64,000 bases of DNA from JAHBTB01 sp964451255. Lineage in GTDB: Bacteria; Armatimonadota; Fimbriimonadia; Fimbriimonadales; Fimbriimonadaceae. Below, piece after piece: positions 26,085 to 35,287 of the stretch. The stretch covers positions 55,456-119,455 of the forward strand of contig CAYVHL010000007.1 of assembly GCA_964451255.1 (NCBI GenBank). Reading direction: 5' to 3'. Position numbers and translations under genes: made by a program. The first letter of the stretch is position 1, and every line of letters begins with the position of its first letter. The notes below the pieces were generated by a model, which made no database searches, was not told the DNA's origin, and worked only from the letters and a program-made list of their open reading frames with translations.

Positions 26085-27388
26085 CTCTCGTTTCCCGGCA
26101 GGTTCTCAGGGTGGCCACGGAATGTGTCTGGCCAAGCATGGTCGTCCTTGCCCTCTTCGAACAGCCAGGTCTTGTTGAACGCGATCTTCTCGGTCGCCGT
26201 GTCCCGGGCCTCGTGGAGACCGGCCAAGTAGACGGTGTTCTTCCCAAACTTCTGGTTCATCGCATCCACAGCGTGGCCGAGGTTGGATCCGGCCACCGTG
26301 TCGTCGAATAGCGACGGCGTCACCTGCGGCCCGGGCCGCAGGCCGGTGAACGTCACCCCGACCTGCAACGGTTTGCTGAAGGCCCGGTCCCTCCATAGCT
26401 CCATCAGACGGTCTTGCACGGTGATCGCGTCTTGGGTCGGCGGGAGCCGGCTCTCGGCGTGCCAGTCCTCTCTACCCTGCACGTACAGGCTCACCCGTGT
26501 CGCCCACAGCTTGTTCTGGCGCAGGCGCGCGCACGCCTTGTGGGTCAGGCGCAGCAACACCGCCCTTGCGCCCGCGTCGGTCCGCATGTCGGGCGGCAAG
26601 ACGTGGGAGTGCCCCAGGCTCTTGTTGCTTTCGTTGGTGTAGTCGAGGTCAAAGCCCCGCAGGAGGTACCACCACGTCTCGGCGGCTGGCCCTCCGAACG
26701 CGCGGACGATGTCCTCCTTGCTGGCGTCCAGCAAGTCGTCTGACCTGAACATGCCCGCCGCCATGAGCCGCGCCTCCATCCGTCGGTTGATGCCGGGAAA
26801 CTCTGTCAGGGGCATGCCCCGCAACCGGTCGGGCAAATCTTCCTCCTGCAAGACGACCAGGCCGTCCGGCTTCATCATGTCGGTGGCGACCTTGGCAAGG
26901 AAGGCGTTCGGCGCGACGCCGATGCTCGCCGTCACCCAGGGGGAAACCTGTTCGCGCAGGACCACCTTCATGCGTAACGCGATCTCTCTCGCCGCTCCGG
27001 GCGCCCGTTCCTCCCCCAGCAGCCGGAACCGCATCTCGTCGATGCTGCAGACCCGGTCGATCGGCAAGACGTCGCCGAGCACCTGGAGGACCCGCTTGTG
27101 GTAGTGCACATATAGGGCCGGCGTGGCCGAGACAAAAGTGATTTCCGGGCACATCCGCCTGGCTTCGCCGGTCTTGACCCCGGTCTTGACGCCGAACTTC
27201 TTGGCTTCGTAACTGGCCGCGATCACCGTCCCGGTGTCTCCCCGCGTGGGGGCGACCGCGATCGGCTTGCCCCGGTACTCCGGATGCTCCGCCTGTTCGA
27301 CGGAGGCGAAGTAGCTGTTCAGGTCAAGGAACAACCACCGCAACGGCTTGTCGCCCGTCAACGAACCCAGAAGGCGGGTCTGGCCCAT
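26081..27388 (-). CDS. Y-family DNA polymerase (DinB/UmuC-like)
   Basis: 435 residues. Catalytic palm motifs: FLDLNSYFASVEQ (first Asp), a Y/R pair in AASYEAKKFGVKTG, and CSIDEM with the carboxylates for metal binding. The HhH region (FPGINRRMEARL) and little-finger domain follow. The second motif is S-I-D-E rather than the S-x-D-E-A/V seen in most DinB enzymes, but the acidic pair is kept. It should carry out translesion synthesis. TATAAT is 8 nt upstream; I did not find a recognisable LexA box. Confidence 0.88.
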   Translation of the reverse strand: MGQTRLLGSLTGDKPLRWLFLDLNSYFASVEQAEHPEYRGKPIAVAPTRGDTGTVIAASYEAKKFGVKTGVKTGEARRMCPEITFVSATPALYVHYHKRVLQVLGDVLPIDRVCSIDEMRFRLLGEERAPGAAREIALRMKVVLREQVSPWVTASIGVAPNAFLAKVATDMMKPDGLVVLQEEDLPDRLRGMPLTEFPGINRRMEARLMAAGMFRSDDLLDASKEDIVRAFGGPAAETWWYLLRGFDLDYTNESNKSLGHSHVLPPDMRTDAGARAVLLRLTHKACARLRQNKLWATRVSLYVQGREDWHAESRLPPTQDAITVQDRLMELWRDRAFSKPLQVGVTFTGLRPGPQVTPSLFDDTVAGSNLGHAVDAMNQKFGKNTVYLAGLHEARDTATEKIAFNKTWLFEEGKDDHAWPDTFRGHPENLPGNES

Positions 27389-27396
27389 CCTGCTCT

Positions 27397-27402
27397 ATTA
27401 TA
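27397..27402 (-). promoter_or_regulatory. -10 box of the Y-family polymerase gene
   Basis: Perfect TATAAT on the minus strand, ending 8 nt before ATG 27388. Confidence 0.55.
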
Positions 27403-27459
27403 CGTAGACATTTGGTCACGCAAGGGGCCGGTCAGCGACGATCTGCCGCCCGCGTCCAG

Positions 27460-27465
27460 TATTGT
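27460..27465 (+). promoter_or_regulatory. -10-like box of the CPBP protease gene
   Basis: TATTGT ends 8 nt before ATG 27474. Confidence 0.35.
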
Positions 27466-27473
27466 TGGGAGCG

Positions 27474-28898
27474 ATGGCGGAAGACAGCGACGGCCAAGCA
27501 CAACCCCTGCCACCACCCGTCCTCCAGTCGGCACGGCCCAATCCCTGGACATGGGTGCTCCTCGCCTTCGTCTTCTCCCTGCTGATTTACAACGCACTGG
27601 CCAGCTACTTCGGACCTAAGCACGAGGCCCAGGCAAAACCTGAGTTAGACCTGATGCAACTCAAGGTTGAAGTCGGCTTCCAAGAGTTGTTGGGAAAGAT
27701 TCTGAGCGAAGCGAAGAAAGCAGACAGTACGACCGACATTTCCCCTTTGCAGAAGCAAGGCGGCCAGATCAGGGATCAACTCAAGGAAGAAGCCAACTCC
27801 CTGAAAAGGAAGGACAAGCTATCGACCGAAGACGCCAAGCTGTTGCTCGCCCTGCAGACGGAAGCAAAGGAGAAGCCCGACCCACGCGCCCTCGAGGTGC
27901 TCAACAAGAGCAAGGACCGCCAAGACAATCGCGTGGCCGAAATCTACGGGTCGGAAAGCCTGAGTGGACAAGCTGCGGACAAACTGGCCCCCCAAGGTGA
28001 CGACTTCCTTGACCGTCTGATCCGGGCCCAGGCCAGGGAGAAGGCCGGGGCCAAGGACGCTCGGGCGGGCCTGACCAACGGCAACGCCGTCCTCGGGCTG
28101 ATCCTCTTGGCCGGATTCGCCGTAGTTGCCTCGGCGATCGGAGGGGTCGTCTTACTGCTCCACTTCGTCGGCGTCCAAAACGGGGCCCGGCCCAAGGGTC
28201 TGCCAGTGGCTTTCATGTCCAAGGCGGCGGGAGACCGGTTCGCGCTCCGCATGGCCGTCTACCTTCTCGGTTTCATCGGAGTCAGTTCCGTCTTTTCCAT
28301 GGTCGACCTCCCGGTCGACCCGGTCTACACCCAGGTCGCCGCCCTGACCGTCGTGCTCGTCGGCGTCTTCGTGATGCTCCGCGTGCCGATCTTCGGCCAG
28401 GCTGACCCGTGGACGGTCATGCGGGGCAAGAAGCCCAAGCAGGGCTACCTTCCCGCCGCGCTCACCGGCTGGATGGCCAACTTCCCCGTCCTGATCGTCA
28501 CGATCATGGCCTCCAGCTTCTTGTTGCGGTTCCTCCCGACGCCGAGCCACCCGGTGACCAACGAGATCAGCACGACTTCCAACCCCTTGAAGCTCGGCCT
28601 CCTCCTGCTCACCGCGAGCGTTTTGGCCCCCGTGATCGAAGAAACTTGCTTTCGCGGCCTTCTCTTCCCTGCCATCACCGCCCGGACGGGCAACCACTGG
28701 ATCGGGATGGTCGCGAGCGGGTTTCTGTTCGCCTCGATCCACCCGCAGGGCCCCGGCTTGTGGCTGGCGCTCGCCGGGCTCGGCATGCTCATGGCCTACC
28801 TCACTTACTGGACAGGCTCGATCGTCCCGGGAATGATCCTGCACGGCGTGCACAACGGGATGATCTTGATGATGGGCATCATCATCAACATGATATGA
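27474..28898 (+). CDS. CPBP family intramembrane glutamic protease
   Basis: 474 residues from ATG 27474. One membrane helix (about 25-45) is followed by a long charged region (about 50-190, Lys/Glu/Gln-rich, probably helical). A multi-helix membrane domain follows, carrying the Abi/CPBP motifs: E389-E390-x-x-x-R394 (EETCFRG), FASIHP and HGVHNG. Relatives of Rce1 cleave or process membrane-bound peptides; in bacteria many are linked to immunity or protein export. The insert between the first helix and the catalytic core is longer than usual. Its last four bases overlap the next start (ATGA). Confidence 0.82.
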   Translation: MAEDSDGQAQPLPPPVLQSARPNPWTWVLLAFVFSLLIYNALASYFGPKHEAQAKPELDLMQLKVEVGFQELLGKILSEAKKADSTTDISPLQKQGGQIRDQLKEEANSLKRKDKLSTEDAKLLLALQTEAKEKPDPRALEVLNKSKDRQDNRVAEIYGSESLSGQAADKLAPQGDDFLDRLIRAQAREKAGAKDARAGLTNGNAVLGLILLAGFAVVASAIGGVVLLLHFVGVQNGARPKGLPVAFMSKAAGDRFALRMAVYLLGFIGVSSVFSMVDLPVDPVYTQVAALTVVLVGVFVMLRVPIFGQADPWTVMRGKKPKQGYLPAALTGWMANFPVLIVTIMASSFLLRFLPTPSHPVTNEISTTSNPLKLGLLLLTASVLAPVIEETCFRGLLFPAITARTGNHWIGMVASGFLFASIHPQGPGLWLALAGLGMLMAYLTYWTGSIVPGMILHGVHNGMILMMGIIINMI

Positions 28899-30031
28899 GG
28901 AGGGTCTTCCTCGACCACGCCGCCACCACACCACTGTTGCCGCAGGCGCAGACGGCGATGGAGGAGTGGCTCGACGGGCGCCCGGCGAACGCAAGTTCCC
29001 TCCATGCCAGCGGGCGGCGGGCCAAGGACGCACTCGATCTCGCCCGTGAGACGTTCAGTGCCGCGCTCGGGTGCTTGTTCGGGGAGTTGGTCTTCTGCTC
29101 ATCGGGAACAGAGGCGTGCAACCTCGCGGTCGTCGGTGCCGCCTTGGCCCACTCTGGCCCTCGACGGCGCGTCCTCTTCAGCGCAGCCGAACACCACGCC
29201 GTCCTCAACACCGCGCCAATCCTCGATCGGCTCGGCTACCGGGTCGAGATTGTGCGAGTCCTCCCAGACGCCACGGTCGATCTTGACGACCTACGCGCCA
29301 AGTTGGGAGATGACGTCCTGTCGGTCAGCGTCATGCGCGCTAACAACGAAGTCGGCACCACCAACGACGTGGCCGCCGTCGCCACCCTGGCCCACGGGCA
29401 CGGCGTGCTGGTGCACTCGGATGCCGTCCAGTCCTTCCCCGAACCCTTGTCAGTGGACGACCTGGGGGTGGACCTCCTCTCCCTCGCCGCCCACAAGTTC
29501 GGGGGGCCGAAGGGATTCGGCGCCCTCTACGTCCGAGGTGGCACACCACTCTCGCCCCTGATCCTGGGGGGCGGCCAAGAACGGGAGATGCGGGCGGGCA
29601 CCGAGGACGTCGCCGCGTGTGCGGGCGCGGCGGCAGCGCTTTCTTGGTGCCAGAGCGACAGCGAAGGTATCGCGCTCCGGAAGCGGGTCGCACGAGACGC
29701 GTTCCTGACGGAGTTGGTCGAACTCGCACAGGTGACGGCGGCGTCTTCGGTCAAGCTCCCCGGCCACGCCCACGTCCGGTTCCCAGGCGTCGATAACGAG
29801 TCCCTTCTCATCCGACTCGACCGCATGGGCGTCGAAGCCAGCGCGGGGGCGGCTTGCAGCAGCGGGAGCATCGAGCCCAGCCATGTGTTGCTGGCGATGG
29901 GCTGGACCGAACTCGAGGCCGGCGAATCGGTGCGCTTCACGTTTGGACAAGAGAACACGGCCGAAGAGGCCGTCTATGCGGCCGAAGTTGTCCGCCAGGC
30001 TGTCTCGGCCGTGCGGTCCAAGTCGGTCTGA
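28895..30031 (+). CDS. Cysteine desulfurase (NifS/IscS family)
   Basis: 378 residues from ATG 28895, overlapping the CPBP stop by 4 nt. PLP enzyme hallmarks: FLDHAATTP at the N-terminus, SGTEACNLAV, HSDAVQSF, and the PLP lysine K201 in AAHKFGGPKG. The catalytic Cys C321 sits in the flexible ACSSGS loop. It mobilises sulfur from cysteine for Fe-S cluster or thio-tRNA synthesis. No iscU, sufE or mnmA is adjacent, so the acceptor is unknown. Confidence 0.93.
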   Translation: MRRVFLDHAATTPLLPQAQTAMEEWLDGRPANASSLHASGRRAKDALDLARETFSAALGCLFGELVFCSSGTEACNLAVVGAALAHSGPRRRVLFSAAEHHAVLNTAPILDRLGYRVEIVRVLPDATVDLDDLRAKLGDDVLSVSVMRANNEVGTTNDVAAVATLAHGHGVLVHSDAVQSFPEPLSVDDLGVDLLSLAAHKFGGPKGFGALYVRGGTPLSPLILGGGQEREMRAGTEDVAACAGAAAALSWCQSDSEGIALRKRVARDAFLTELVELAQVTAASSVKLPGHAHVRFPGVDNESLLIRLDRMGVEASAGAACSSGSIEPSHVLLAMGWTELEAGESVRFTFGQENTAEEAVYAAEVVRQAVSAVRSKSV

Positions 30032-30103
30032 CGCTCGCCCGGAGACGGTCCGGGCGTTCGGCTCGTCGCCCCCCAGCCCACCAGGTACAACCGGTCTCAA
30101 GCC

Positions 30104-31507
30104 ATGACCCTGCCCGTAGAAGCCCAGACCCCTGCCCAGACCGTCGCCGAACTCGACAAATACATCGTCGGGCAGCAAGCGGCAAAGCGGGCGGTGGCGG
30201 TCGCCCTACGCAACCGGTGGCGGCGTCAACAACTCCCCCGCCAGGAACGGGACGACATCACGCCCAAGAACATTTTGATGATCGGCCCGACCGGCGTCGG
30301 CAAGACGGAGATCGCGCGGAGGTTGGCCCACCTAGCCCGCGCGCCGTTTATCAAGGTCGAGGCCACCAAGTTCACAGAGGTCGGATACGTCGGCCGCGAC
30401 GTGGAGTCCATGGTACGCGACCTCGCCGCCCTGGCCGTCCGCCTTGTCGAGTCCGAGCGGGTGGAGGCGGTCAGGGACGACGCTTACCAGGCCGCCGTCG
30501 AGCAGGTCGTCGACATCCTCACGGGGCCGCGCCCCACGAACTTCAGCACGAGCTTCTTTGGCGGCCACGTGTTCCACACCACTGAAGAGCAACCGCCCGA
30601 AGACGCCGAAGAGGACGAAGAAGCCCGCCAAGCCCGCCAGGCCGAGTTCCGACGCCAGGTCGAGAGCGGCTCCCTGAACGACCACGTCATCGAGATCGAA
30701 ACGGAAGAAGCGGGTGGCAACCAGTTTCTCCAAGTCTTTACGCCTCAGGGAATGGAGGAGATGGGCGTCGACATGAACCAGCTCATGGGCCGTGGAGGCA
30801 CCCAGTTTGTCACCCGCAAGGTGACGGTCGCGGAGGCCATCGAACTCCTCACTGAGCAGGAGGCCAACCGTCGGCTCGACAAGACCAGCGTCGTCAAGGA
30901 GGCGGTTCTTCGGACAGAACAGACCGGCATCATCTTCCTCGACGAGATCGACAAGATCGCGATGAAATCAGGTGGCGCGGGCCCCGACGTCAGTCGCGAG
31001 GGCGTGCAACGGGATCTGCTGCCAATCATCGAGGGCTCGACCGTCCCGAGCAAGTTCGGACCGATCCGCACCGACCACATCCTCTTCATCGCCGCCGGAG
31101 CGTTTCATGAGTCCAAGCCGAGCGACCTCATCCCAGAACTTCAGGGCCGTCTGCCGATCCGCGTCATGCTCGAGACCTTGGGAGAGGAAGACTTCCGTCG
31201 CATCCTCAGCGAACCGCAGAACGCGCTCACCCGGCAGTACGAGAAGCTCGTCTCTGTCGAAGGGGTAAAGCTGGTCTTCACCAGCGGTGCCCTCGACGAG
31301 ATCGCCCACCTTGCCACCGAGGCCAACGCCAAGGCCGGTAACACGGGCGCGCGCCGGTTGCAGACGCTTCTGGAGTGCCTCTTGGAAGACCTCATGTACG
31401 ATGCGACGGATCTGCACGGACAGACCGTCACCTTCGATGTGAAGGACGTCAGAGACAAGCTGGGCCCGATTGTCCGCGACGCGGCGAAGAACCAAGCCCT
31501 AATTTGA
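30104..31507 (+). CDS. hslU: ATP-dependent protease ATPase subunit HslU
   Basis: 467 residues. HslU features: ELDKYIVGQQAAKRAVAVALRNRWRR at the N-terminus, Walker A GPTGVGKTE, the pore motif GYVGRD, an acidic intermediate domain (about 140-250), Walker B IIFLDEIDKIA, and a sensor region GELQGRLPIR-like. The last residues (NQALI) fit the tail that docks into HslV. hslV normally lies directly upstream, but the upstream gene is a cysteine desulfurase and no hslV is in the window. TACAAC is 12 nt before the start. Confidence 0.93.
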   Translation: MTLPVEAQTPAQTVAELDKYIVGQQAAKRAVAVALRNRWRRQQLPRQERDDITPKNILMIGPTGVGKTEIARRLAHLARAPFIKVEATKFTEVGYVGRDVESMVRDLAALAVRLVESERVEAVRDDAYQAAVEQVVDILTGPRPTNFSTSFFGGHVFHTTEEQPPEDAEEDEEARQARQAEFRRQVESGSLNDHVIEIETEEAGGNQFLQVFTPQGMEEMGVDMNQLMGRGGTQFVTRKVTVAEAIELLTEQEANRRLDKTSVVKEAVLRTEQTGIIFLDEIDKIAMKSGGAGPDVSREGVQRDLLPIIEGSTVPSKFGPIRTDHILFIAAGAFHESKPSDLIPELQGRLPIRVMLETLGEEDFRRILSEPQNALTRQYEKLVSVEGVKLVFTSGALDEIAHLATEANAKAGNTGARRLQTLLECLLEDLMYDATDLHGQTVTFDVKDVRDKLGPIVRDAAKNQALI

Positions 31508-31569
31508 GTCCGGAGCGAGGAAATTAGGGTACTAAGGTCTCAGCGCCTGTTTGGCGCGGTGGCTCTCAG

Positions 31570-32877
31570 TTGGCTCGATCAGGATTTGAAGGCGCATATG
31601 ATTCTGCTGGGCTGACGGTGGTCCAGACCGCCGCCCGCATGGTGGAGCTTGTACGCGATCTTGGCGACTGCGCCGACTCACGAGAGATTTTCGTCAGCGC
31701 AGAGCGTCATTTCCGCCAACTGTTCGGCGATTACAACTCCGTCCTCCTGTTGCTGGAGAACGATCTGGAGGGCGACTGGTCCCTCCTGACGCTGGAGAGC
31801 CCCTACACACCCTCCTGGGGCGGCGTCGCCAACCATCAGCTTCCCGAAGGGACGGACACCGACGAGATCGTCAGACGCCTCGGCAAGGTCGTCGGCCACC
31901 GGTTGAACTCCGACTCCGCTCTCAAGTCGAGCCTCGTCGAGTCCAACGAGCCCTTTTGGGTTTGCGACAACGTGCTTGCCGTCCGCCTCGCCTCGCTTTC
32001 GGGCGCCCCCTGCCGTAGCTTTATGGCGACTGGCTGGAAGCGTCCAGACTCGCGCAAGGGTTGGCTCCTCCTCGGTTACGCGGAACCCAGGGTCATCGGC
32101 GACGACGCGGTCAAGCTGTTCACAACCGCCACCCAAGTCACCAGCCGTCTGGCGATGTACCCCGCCCTGGTCAACTACATCTCACGCCAGCAGAAGATCA
32201 ACGACGCCGTCCGCCAGAACCTGGTCCACGACCTGAAGACCCCGATCGCGGTCATCAAGGGCTCGGCCGAGACCCTGGAACTGCCCGAGGTCTGGCAGGA
32301 CGCGGCGACCCGCAAGGAACTCCTGGACAACATCGTGGAGTCCTGCGTCAGGCTGCTAGAAGACATCAAGGACATCTTGGAGCCGGTCGGCGCCGCCTGG
32401 GCCCCCAAGACCACGATGTTCGACCTCAGCCAGATGCTCCACAAGACGGTCATGGCCGAGCGGATGACCGACCGGGCCAGGGGCCACACCATCGCCCTGC
32501 TTGGGGCCGACAAGCCACTCCATGTCCTGGCCGACCAACGCAAACTCCGGCGGGTGGTGGAGAACCTTTTGTCAAACGCCGTCAAGTACTCGCCGGGGAT
32601 GGACAAGACGGTCAAAGTCCACCTGTCCACAACCGACAACGAAATCCAGATCGCCTTCGTCGACGAGGGGATCGGGATGTCGGAGATCCAATTGGAGCGG
32701 GTCATGAACGGTGCGGGCAGGGTCGTCGACGACAGCCTTGGCATTGAAGGCAGCGGCTTCGGGCTGGACTCCGTGCGGACGGTGCTGGAGGCACACGGCG
32801 GGAGGCTCGAAGGCCGCTCGTCCCCAGGGCGCGGCTCGACGTTCGTGGCTGTGCTTCCCCGGTGGCCCGAAGAGTAA
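31570..32877 (+). CDS. Sensor histidine kinase, soluble
   Basis: 435 residues from TTG 31570 (GTG 31618 is an alternative). No membrane segments. A GAF-like sensor covers about 20-200. The dimerisation domain has the phospho-acceptor H220 in LVHDLKTPIAV. The ATPase domain shows the N-box ENLLSNAVKYSP, G1 DEGIGMS and G2 GSGFGLDSV. It probably senses a cytoplasmic signal. No response regulator gene is adjacent, so it is an orphan here. A short GCGCC-TGTTT-GGCGC hairpin lies in the 60 nt before the start. Confidence 0.9.
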   Translation: MARSGFEGAYDSAGLTVVQTAARMVELVRDLGDCADSREIFVSAERHFRQLFGDYNSVLLLLENDLEGDWSLLTLESPYTPSWGGVANHQLPEGTDTDEIVRRLGKVVGHRLNSDSALKSSLVESNEPFWVCDNVLAVRLASLSGAPCRSFMATGWKRPDSRKGWLLLGYAEPRVIGDDAVKLFTTATQVTSRLAMYPALVNYISRQQKINDAVRQNLVHDLKTPIAVIKGSAETLELPEVWQDAATRKELLDNIVESCVRLLEDIKDILEPVGAAWAPKTTMFDLSQMLHKTVMAERMTDRARGHTIALLGADKPLHVLADQRKLRRVVENLLSNAVKYSPGMDKTVKVHLSTTDNEIQIAFVDEGIGMSEIQLERVMNGAGRVVDDSLGIEGSGFGLDSVRTVLEAHGGRLEGRSSPGRGSTFVAVLPRWPEE

Positions 32878-32924
32878 GTGACGCATTGAAGCGGCCGCCC
32901 GCGTCTCTTGTCTCGTAGGAACCG

Positions 32925-34322
32925 ATGAAACGCCGGACGAAGATCGTTTGCACCCTTGGCCCCGCGGTGGCAAGCGAGACGAAGATCAAGGAGCTCGTCC
33001 AGGCGGGGATGAACGTCGCCCGGCTCAACTGCAGTCACGGAGACTGGGTCGACAAGGCCCAACTGGTCGACTGGGTGCGGGCCTGCGACACGCCTTGTAG
33101 TCGGGTCGCCATCTTGGCCGACCTCCAGGGCCCGAAGTTCAGGATCGGCGCCATGGACGGCGGCGTCACCAGCCTCATCCCTGGCCAATCTGTCACCGTA
33201 GGACATGGGGACGTGACGATCCCTGTCCCAGCGGGCGAGATCTGGGATGCCATGGCCGCAGGAGACCGGGTGCTCCTCGGGGACGGCGAAGTCGAGATCA
33301 AGCTCGGAGTCAAGAAGGGCGAGGTCTTTGACGCCAAGGTCGTCACCGGGGGCCAGGTCAAGAGTAGGCAAGGCGTCACCCTTGTTGGAAAGTCCTTTGA
33401 CGTGCCTTGCCTCACCGACCAAGACCTGAAGGACATCGAAGAGGCGACCAAGCTCGGCGTCGATTTCATCGCCCTGAGTTACGTCCGCCGGGCAAGCGAC
33501 ATGCGGGAGCTCCGCAGGATCGTCGAGAAGCTCGACCCCAGCGTCCACCTTGTCGCCAAGATAGAGACGCGCGACGCACTGAAAGACCTCGACGAGATCA
33601 TCAAGCTGAGCGACGCGATCATGGTCGCCCGTGGGGACCTTGGGCTCCAGATGGACATCGAAGACGTGCCAGCCGCACAACGACGCATCATCCGGGCGTG
33701 CAACCGGGCGGGCAAGCCTGTCATCACGGCCACGCAAATGCTCGAGAGCATGGTCGTCAACGCGCGCCCGACAAGGGCGGAGGCCACCGACGTGGCCGGG
33801 GCAATCCTCTATGGCACCGACGCCGTGATGCTGAGCGGCGAGACCGCCGCCGGTAACTACCCGATCGAGGCTGTCAAGGTCATGGCGCGGATCGCCGAAA
33901 AGACGGACCCGTCCGTCAGCCTGCCCCATGAACTAGAAGACTCGTTGGTCGTCAACCGCGAGAACCACACGGACGCTGTCGCCCATGCGGCAGTCAACAT
34001 CGCCGAGAACCTCAAGGCCAAGGCGATCGTCACGACCTCTACCAGCGGGGCCACCCCGCGTGTCGTCAGCAAGTACCGGCCCCAGGCGCCCGTCTACTGT
34101 GCCTGCTGGCTCGAACGCGTGCAGCGGCAATTGGCCCTGGTCTGGGGAGTGGAGACTGTCTTGGCCCAACCGCCGGCTAACACCGACGACGCCATCGCGA
34201 ACGCGGTCGATTCCTTCCTGCGTCATAAGCTACTCAAGGTCGGCGACCTGGTCGTGGTCACCGCAGGGGTCCCGGCAGGCAAGCCGGGCAACACGAACAT
34301 GGTGCTCGTCCAGACCGTTTGA
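32925..34322 (+). CDS. pyk: Pyruvate kinase
   Basis: 465 residues. The N-terminus RRTKIVCTLGPA and the substrate/metal loop VAKIETRDAL...IMVARGDLG are diagnostic. TATQMLESM and the C-terminal HTDAVAHAAV domain complete the fold. It catalyses the final ATP-forming step of glycolysis. An AGGA sits 5 nt before the ATG, one of the few genes here with a Shine-Dalgarno-like start. Confidence 0.96.
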   Translation: MKRRTKIVCTLGPAVASETKIKELVQAGMNVARLNCSHGDWVDKAQLVDWVRACDTPCSRVAILADLQGPKFRIGAMDGGVTSLIPGQSVTVGHGDVTIPVPAGEIWDAMAAGDRVLLGDGEVEIKLGVKKGEVFDAKVVTGGQVKSRQGVTLVGKSFDVPCLTDQDLKDIEEATKLGVDFIALSYVRRASDMRELRRIVEKLDPSVHLVAKIETRDALKDLDEIIKLSDAIMVARGDLGLQMDIEDVPAAQRRIIRACNRAGKPVITATQMLESMVVNARPTRAEATDVAGAILYGTDAVMLSGETAAGNYPIEAVKVMARIAEKTDPSVSLPHELEDSLVVNRENHTDAVAHAAVNIAENLKAKAIVTTSTSGATPRVVSKYRPQAPVYCACWLERVQRQLALVWGVETVLAQPPANTDDAIANAVDSFLRHKLLKVGDLVVVTAGVPAGKPGNTNMVLVQTV

Positions 34323-34363
34323 TGTAGACTCTTAGCGATCACCCACGGAAGGGGACAAACAAC

Positions 34364-34627
34364 ATGAGACGATGGATCGGGATTTTCAGCGCAATCATCG
34401 TCGGCGCCGCCGTCGGCGTCGCGTTCACAGCGAAACCTTGGCAGGAGGCCGCACGTCAACATGCCAAGAGCCAAGAGGCCAAAACAGGCATGCGCATCCT
34501 GGAAGCTCAGCGTGCGGATCTGATTGGGAAGAACGCCAGATTTGATTCGCCGACCGGTTTGGAGACGGAAGGCCGGGGCCGGGGCTACCGTCGACCCGAC
34601 GAGAAGCCCATAGACGACAAGCCATGA
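34364..34627 (+). CDS. Small single-pass membrane protein
   Basis: 87 residues: a basic start (MRRW), a hydrophobic helix (IGIFSAIIVGAAVGVAFTA) and a polar, charged tail (RGRGYRRPDEKP). It could be a membrane anchor or uncleaved signal protein. GGAAGGGGA upstream is a good ribosome binding site. Its stop overlaps the next start by 4 nt (ATGA). Function unknown. Confidence 0.6.
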   Translation: MRRWIGIFSAIIVGAAVGVAFTAKPWQEAARQHAKSQEAKTGMRILEAQRADLIGKNARFDSPTGLETEGRGRGYRRPDEKPIDDKP

Positions 34628-35283
34628 GCGCCGTCGCCTTTGTCTGCCTCGTTGTCGCCGCTCAGTCCGCGGCCCCACGTCCGTCGCTCAGCAAAGGGCA
34701 GTCAGTCACCTACAGCGTCCAGATGACCTATACGGACGCGAAAGAGAGCGACGTCACGACCAAACAAGATTGGAAGCTGAGCTACGTGTCCGACGGCCAA
34801 CGCATCACGGGGACACGGAAGCTCTTGGGCATGGTGGTCGACGGCCAGACGATCAAGCTCGGCAAGGTCGACGAAGAGCACTGGACAGAGGTGCGCAACT
34901 CGCGCGGCGAGGTCATGGCGCGGACGATCTTGAACGACCAAGACTCCGCCAAGCGCCGATGGTTGCGCCTGTTTGACGTCTCATATCCCCCTGCCGCCCT
35001 CCGTCGGGGTTCAACTTGGGCAACAGTCGATGAGCAAGACGGCGTCCCGAGACTTCAAATGCGCTACGCAGTCGAAGCCATCGACGACGACAGCATGACG
35101 CTGAAGTTCACCGGTAGCGAAGTCGGGAACTACGGCTGGTCTCTCGCGGGTGAGTTACGGTGCGACAAGCGCACAGGTTGGCCCCTCGACATCCACGGCA
35201 AGGCAGAACGGGTCACCTTGCCCGACGACGAAGAAAAGCGGATGTACAACCTGGCCTTCACAGCGCGCCGCGCGGCCCAATGA
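34624..35283 (+). CDS. Exported protein of unknown function
   Basis: 219 residues. Signal peptide MSAVAFVCLVVAAQSAA, then a beta-rich body with alternating hydrophobic/polar strands (SVTYSVQMTY, DWKLSYVSDGQRI, RYAVEAIDDDSMTLKF). The pattern fits a lipocalin-like or outer-envelope barrel, but no family is recognised. It is translationally coupled to the small membrane protein upstream. Confidence 0.6.
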   Translation: MSAVAFVCLVVAAQSAAPRPSLSKGQSVTYSVQMTYTDAKESDVTTKQDWKLSYVSDGQRITGTRKLLGMVVDGQTIKLGKVDEEHWTEVRNSRGEVMARTILNDQDSAKRRWLRLFDVSYPPAALRRGSTWATVDEQDGVPRLQMRYAVEAIDDDSMTLKFTGSEVGNYGWSLAGELRCDKRTGWPLDIHGKAERVTLPDDEEKRMYNLAFTARRAAQ

Positions 35284-35287
35284 CGGC

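Noticed and set aside
27389..27420. LexA/SOS box upstream of the Y-family polymerase
   Set aside because: No recognisable LexA palindrome was found around the TATAAT box.
32175..33929. 584-codon open frame on the minus strand
   Set aside because: It is antisense to the histidine kinase and pyruvate kinase genes and encodes no recognisable domain.
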